Shown: piece by piece, positions 12,432 to 16,520 of the stretch
How the letters are laid out: each line of letters begins with the position of its first letter
How positions within the stretch are numbered: the stretch's first letter is position 1
Assembly (NCBI GenBank): GCA_964601515.1
Contig: CAZRNU010000063.1
Span: 1 to 16,520 of the forward strand
DNA length: 16,520 nucleotides
Direction: 5' to 3'
Source of the DNA: PWND01 sp964601515
Lineage (GTDB): Bacteria; Bacteroidota; Bacteroidia; Bacteroidales; UBA7960
The notes under the pieces: generated by a model
Databases searched by the model: none
What the model was told of the DNA's origin: nothing
What the model saw: only the letters and a program-made list of their open reading frames with translations
Made by a program: the position numbers and the translations under genes

Positions 12432-15400
12432 TAAAAAAAAATACTAAAATATCGTTAATTACTGCTGCGGTATTATTCCTGATTCCGCTTTCTGTTTATT
12501 TAACTTTTAGAAGTCCGCGCTTTCAAGCCTGGTTGGTAGATAAAGTCGTTGCATACATCTCTGACGAGCTTCAAACCGAAATTAAACTTGGAGGTATCAA
12601 CATAAATATATATCTAGATATAATACTCGAAGATGTAATTGTTTACGACCGTAATGGAGGAGAATTGCTGAAAACATCACGTATGGTTTTCGATATGAAG
12701 AATATTTCCCTGCGTGATAAGAAAATGCAAGTTGATAAACTTTTATTTGATAAAACCTTCCTCAATATTGTCAGGTATGATGTTGAAAAGGATTTTAATT
12801 ACCAGTTTCTAGCTGATTACTTCTCTTCTGATGAACCAAAAGATACGGTTGATTTTGAATTTAACTGGAAGGTTGTTGTTAAAACTTTTGAATTTAAAAA
12901 GTCGGGCTTTGTTTTTGACGATAGGCATAAAAAAATTGTAATTCCCGTTATAGAAACTACAAATCTTGATGTTTCAGATTTTAATTTGCTTTTTTCTGAT
13001 GTTGAATACGGCAATGATACGATCTCCTTAAACCTTCAGCATTTTTCATTCTTTGAGCATGGTGGGTTTAGTCTGAATAATTTCTCGGGACTAATATCTG
13101 CAAGTATGTCGCATATAGATATTAAGTCGCTGAAACTAAATACGCCCAAATCGGATATTGCAATGAATGCTTCTTTGTCGTTCACTGATTTGTCAGCATT
13201 TAATGATTTTATTAATGAAGTGAGCTTAAATATAGAAATTCAACCATCAAAAATTGATCTTTTTGATGTTGCATATTTTGTCGATTCATTTAAAGATATT
13301 AAGGATGTTGTGTTTATTGAGGGTAATTTTGCAGGCAAAGTATCCAGACTTAGAGCTAGGGAAGTGTCAGTGAAAATTGGTAAAGAAACTGTTTTTTTAG
13401 GAAGTTTCAACTTAAACGGCCTTCCTTATATCGAGGAAACATTTATGAATCTTTCTATAAAGGAATTTAAAACCAATATTGCCGACATTAAAAAGTACTA
13501 CATCCCTTTTACCAAAGGAAAACCTGAATTGCAACTTCCTCCAAATGTTGATAATATTGGTAATATTGATTTAGCCGGCAGCTTTACGGGGTTTATAAAC
13601 GATTTTGTAGCTTATGGACAATTAAGTACCGATGTCGGAAATATTTCTTCTGATATTGTTATAAAATCTCTTCCCGGAAAACGTAAAATTGCATATAACG
13701 GTAAACTTAACGCAACCAATTTAAATATTGGAAAAATTCTGCAGCAAGAAGAAGCATTTGGATTTCTAACTTTTACTTCAACTCTTAAAGGGAGCGGAGT
13801 AGATTTGAACAATATTAATGTGGAGTTGAATGGTAATCTCGTTTCTCTGGGGTTGCTTGGATATGATTATAAAAATATTGCGCTGCTCGGTAATCTCGAC
13901 AACAGGAAATTTAATGGTTCTGTTTTAATTAATGACGATAATATAAAGCTGGGTTTCAACGGATTAATTGACTTCCACGATTCTATTCAAAATTTCGATT
14001 TTAATCTTGACCTTGAAAAAGCTAATCTTACTAAGCTCAATGTTTATCAGCGTGCTCCCGAATCTGAATCGGTTGTTTCAACTATGGTTAATATGAAGTT
14101 TAGCTTTACCGATATGGAAAATGGGGAAGGTGAAGTTTTTATTTCAAATGCAAATTATAAAGAAATCAATATCGATTCATTATATGTTAATAATGAAATC
14201 AATATAAAATCGGCTGCTATTACCAGTAAAAACAATACTGATAAATCTAGAACAATTGATTTTGATTCTGATATTTTATCGGCAGGACTTAGTGGCACTT
14301 TCGCTTTTGCGGATATTGTCCCGGCGGTCAACGATTTTGTTAAAGGATATATGCCTGCTTGGTTTACTGAAAGTGTTGCTGTTAATGATGCTGCTATTAA
14401 AGATAAAAATGGTAATGGTAAACCTGAATCAAGACCTGACCAAAATATCAATTTTAATGTAGATGTTAAAAATATTGCTGAAATCCTGAATGTGTTTGCG
14501 CCCGGAATAGTTATAGCTCCGGGTACTCAGCTCACAGGTCAGTTTAATGATGCTCAGAAAGACTTTAAACTTTACGGTAATGCTTCTAATATTATTGTTT
14601 TTGGTAATGTTGTAAGAAATTGGGAGATAACGTCGGGAAAGATTAATAATGTGTTTGGATTTGAATTTTCCGGAGAAAAAATATTGCTCACCGATAGCAT
14701 TTGGATTGATAACTTCGTTATGAAAGGCAATGTAAAGTCAGATACTCTTACTTATAGTTTTAATTGGGATAATAAGAGATTTCAGCATAAAACTATGGGT
14801 AACATTAATGGTATAATGGCTTTTGACAGAATTGACAAATTCGATATGAAGTTTTTCCCTTCTCAGTTTGTGATTAATGATTCTCTATGGAGAATAAGCG
14901 ACAATAATTACATTTCGGTTGATAGTTCTGAGTTTATTGTAAATAATTTCAAAATTTATAAAGGGAACGAGTTTGTAAGCATTGAAGGTGTTGTAAGTCA
15001 AAAACCGGATAAAAAACTGGTTCTCTCATTTAATAGGTTCGATATTTATAATCTTGAAGTTTTATTTAGAAATGCTCAGGTAGATTTTGATGGTTTTATA
15101 AGTGGGAAGTTTACTCTTAATGATATTTATGGGAAGTTAGGCGTTGAAGCAGATGTTGAAATTGCAAAGTTCGGATTTAACAACGACCACCTTGGTGATT
15201 TACTTCTGAAAAGTACATGGGACCCCGATAATAAAGCTTTTTCCGTTAATATGGAGGTTGTTTACTACGGAAATGTGGGTTCAAATAAGCCTGTTTTAGT
15301 GAAAGGTTTTATTTATCCCGAAGCTGAGAAAGATAATTTTGATTTGGATATAAAGCTTCTTAACCTGAGGCTTTCTATATTTGAAAGGTATCTTAAGGGT

Positions 15401-16520
15401 TTTGCCAGCAGCTTTAGAGGTATGGCCACAGGTGATGTTAAGCTTAGCGGACCTCTTGCTAAGCCAGAGTTAAGCGGTAAGGTTAGGCTTATGAGAACTG
15501 CCCTGAGGGTAGATTATCTTAATGTTCCTTACTCTTTTACTCACGAACTGGAAATAGGTCCACGCCATTTCAAATTTGAAGATCTTCAAATATTCGATAC
15601 TATTGGTAATTCAGGCTTAGCTACCGGTATAATCAGACACAACAATTTTGCTGAATTTGCATTGGATATTTCTATTCGTCCCGATAGAATGATTCTTCTG
15701 AATACAAGAAATAATGCTGACGAAATGTTTTATGGCAGAGCATTCGCTACAGGTATTGCTAATATTCAAGGCCCGGTTAATGATATAAAATTCAACATAT
15801 CTGCCAGAACTAACAGAGGCACACAGCTTTTCCTTCCTGTTGATTATACAGGAGAAGTTAAAGAAAACCAGTTTATTTCTTTCATCAACAGAGATACTGC
15901 TCTTACATTGACTCCTGCTCAGGCGTTTAAAGCACCTGCGGGACTTACTCTGAATTTCGATCTTGATGTTACTCCTGATGCGGAAATTCAGATTATTTTC
16001 GACTCCCAAATTGGAGATATCATTAGAGCCAGGGGAAGTGGTAATATAAATATGGCTATTAATGCTCAGGGCGAATTTGCTATGTACGGCGATTATACCA
16101 TTCAGGAAGGAGATTATCTGTTTACTCTCCAAAATCTTATCAATAAAAGGTTTAGAATAGAGCAGGGGGGAACTATCCGTTGGGCCGGCGACCCGTTTGA
16201 TGCAGATATTAACCTTAAAACTGTTTATCGTTTGCGTACATCTCTGTATGATTTGATGATGGCAGTTGATTCATCTGATATTTATAGAAAGAGAGTGCCT
16301 GTAGAAGTTGCTCTTGGTATTGGACAGACATTATTTAACCCTTCCATAGAATTTGATATTGGATTGCCAGGAAGCGATGAAGCCACCAAAGAAGCTGTAG
16401 AGCGACTAATTTCTACCGAACAGGAAATGAACCGTCAAGTATTTGCATTGCTGGTGCTAAACAGATTTTTGCCAATTGAAGAGTTTCAATATGCTTCACT
16501 CGGATTTGGAGTTGGAACCA
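12431..16520 (+). CDS. tamB: TamB (DUF490) translocation/assembly module protein, 3' end beyond window
   Basis: An open frame of 1363 codons runs without a stop to the right edge. TamB is an inner-membrane-anchored, periplasm-spanning protein with a long beta-taco groove; it works in outer-membrane protein insertion or lipid transport. The N-terminus is basic (KKNTK), then a helix of about residues 7-26, then SPRFQAWLVDKVVAYISDEL, the usual TamB opening followed by strand-rich AsmA-like sequence. From about residue 1105 the C-terminal DUF490 domain is clear: TGIANIQGPVNDIKF, QEGDYLFTLQNLINKRF, IRWAGDPFDADINLKTVYRL, FDIGLPG and VFALLVLNRFLP. The last segment lies near the end of the family, so perhaps 100-150 residues are missing. 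No ATG, GTG or TTG precedes the membrane helix. The best start is ATA 12431, eight bases after AAGGAG. The first in-frame ATG (12683) would delete the anchor. A base-calling error or a real mutation of ATG to ATA (base 12433) is possible. Confidence 0.9.
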   Translation, partial: MKKNTKISLITAAVLFLIPLSVYLTFRSPRFQAWLVDKVVAYISDELQTEIKLGGININIYLDIILEDVIVYDRNGGELLKTSRMVFDMKNISLRDKKMQVDKLLFDKTFLNIVRYDVEKDFNYQFLADYFSSDEPKDTVDFEFNWKVVVKTFEFKKSGFVFDDRHKKIVIPVIETTNLDVSDFNLLFSDVEYGNDTISLNLQHFSFFEHGGFSLNNFSGLISASMSHIDIKSLKLNTPKSDIAMNASLSFTDLSAFNDFINEVSLNIEIQPSKIDLFDVAYFVDSFKDIKDVVFIEGNFAGKVSRLRAREVSVKIGKETVFLGSFNLNGLPYIEETFMNLSIKEFKTNIADIKKYYIPFTKGKPELQLPPNVDNIGNIDLAGSFTGFINDFVAYGQLSTDVGNISSDIVIKSLPGKRKIAYNGKLNATNLNIGKILQQEEAFGFLTFTSTLKGSGVDLNNINVELNGNLVSLGLLGYDYKNIALLGNLDNRKFNGSVLINDDNIKLGFNGLIDFHDSIQNFDFNLDLEKANLTKLNVYQRAPESESVVSTMVNMKFSFTDMENGEGEVFISNANYKEINIDSLYVNNEINIKSAAITSKNNTDKSRTIDFDSDILSAGLSGTFAFADIVPAVNDFVKGYMPAWFTESVAVNDAAIKDKNGNGKPESRPDQNINFNVDVKNIAEILNVFAPGIVIAPGTQLTGQFNDAQKDFKLYGNASNIIVFGNVVRNWEITSGKINNVFGFEFSGEKILLTDSIWIDNFVMKGNVKSDTLTYSFNWDNKRFQHKTMGNINGIMAFDRIDKFDMKFFPSQFVINDSLWRISDNNYISVDSSEFIVNNFKIYKGNEFVSIEGVVSQKPDKKLVLSFNRFDIYNLEVLFRNAQVDFDGFISGKFTLNDIYGKLGVEADVEIAKFGFNNDHLGDLLLKSTWDPDNKAFSVNMEVVYYGNVGSNKPVLVKGFIYPEAEKDNFDLDIKLLNLRLSIFERYLKGFASSFRGMATGDVKLSGPLAKPELSGKVRLMRTALRVDYLNVPYSFTHELEIGPRHFKFEDLQIFDTIGNSGLATGIIRHNNFAEFALDISIRPDRMILLNTRNNADEMFYGRAFATGIANIQGPVNDIKFNISARTNRGTQLFLPVDYTGEVKENQFISFINRDTALTLTPAQAFKAPAGLTLNFDLDVTPDAEIQIIFDSQIGDIIRARGSGNINMAINAQGEFAMYGDYTIQEGDYLFTLQNLINKRFRIEQGGTIRWAGDPFDADINLKTVYRLRTSLYDLMMAVDSSDIYRKRVPVEVALGIGQTLFNPSIEFDIGLPGSDEATKEAVERLISTEQEMNRQVFALLVLNRFLPIEEFQYASLGFGVGT

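Noticed and set aside
12428..12445. AGTAT/ATACT short inverted repeat around the A-tract at the tamB start
   Set aside because: Five AT-rich base pairs around eight A residues are expected by chance in this composition and would not form a stable structure.
15617..16132. 171-codon minus-strand open frame inside the tamB-like gene
   Set aside because: It lies wholly antisense to the conserved DUF490 domain and encodes a low-complexity Ser/Asn/Ile-rich sequence without motifs.

Overview
The window looks like the end of a chromosomal contig from a low-GC member of the Bacteroidetes, probably an anaerobe or microaerophile. The evidence is a BatA-type N-terminal domain protein, a topoisomerase IV A subunit with the phylum's catalytic-site wording, an FprA-type flavodiiron protein, a tamB gene divergent from tsaD, and several copies of the phylum's -7 promoter box (TAnnTTTG). 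The species cannot be named from sequence alone. The content is mostly core genome. No CRISPR, rRNA, tRNA, IS or phage genes were seen.

Layout. Positions 1-54 are nine perfect tandem copies of TTAACC that run to one base before the ATG of a large exported TPR-CHAT protein (56-2746), a caspase-like protease fold with an intact His/Cys pair. Seven bases past its stop lies the convergent end of a SUI1/YciH-like translation factor (2754-3098, minus). That gene is divergent from a BatA-domain membrane protein with a VWA-like metal site (3228-5264). A 222-base gap with a promoter box and a long inverted repeat leads into topoisomerase IV subunit A, parC (5487-8186). Next comes a tight plus-strand group: an FprA-type flavodiiron protein (8251-9471), an unrecognised lipoprotein (9487-10317) and a PiT/CysP-family anion permease (10319-11362). 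The permease's stop codon overlaps the stop of the convergent tsaD (11359-12384, minus). Divergent from tsaD, a TamB-type outer-membrane assembly protein fills the rest of the window and runs off its right edge.

How the genes relate. Most are independent housekeeping functions: translation (YciH-like factor, TsaD t6A synthesis), chromosome decatenation (ParC), envelope biogenesis (TamB), O2/NO reduction (FprA) and anion uptake (permease). No pathway links them all.

The points most worth a second look are: (a) the hexamer array touching the start codon of the TPR-CHAT gene, a candidate phase-variable control; (b) the tamB-like gene, which has no ATG, GTG or TTG start and appears to begin at AUA after a strong Shine-Dalgarno, overlapping the tsaD promoter; (c) the inverted-repeat leader of parC; and (d) the permease, whose first signature lacks the usual phosphate-transporter Asn-Asp, suggesting a CysP-like (sulfate?) permease.
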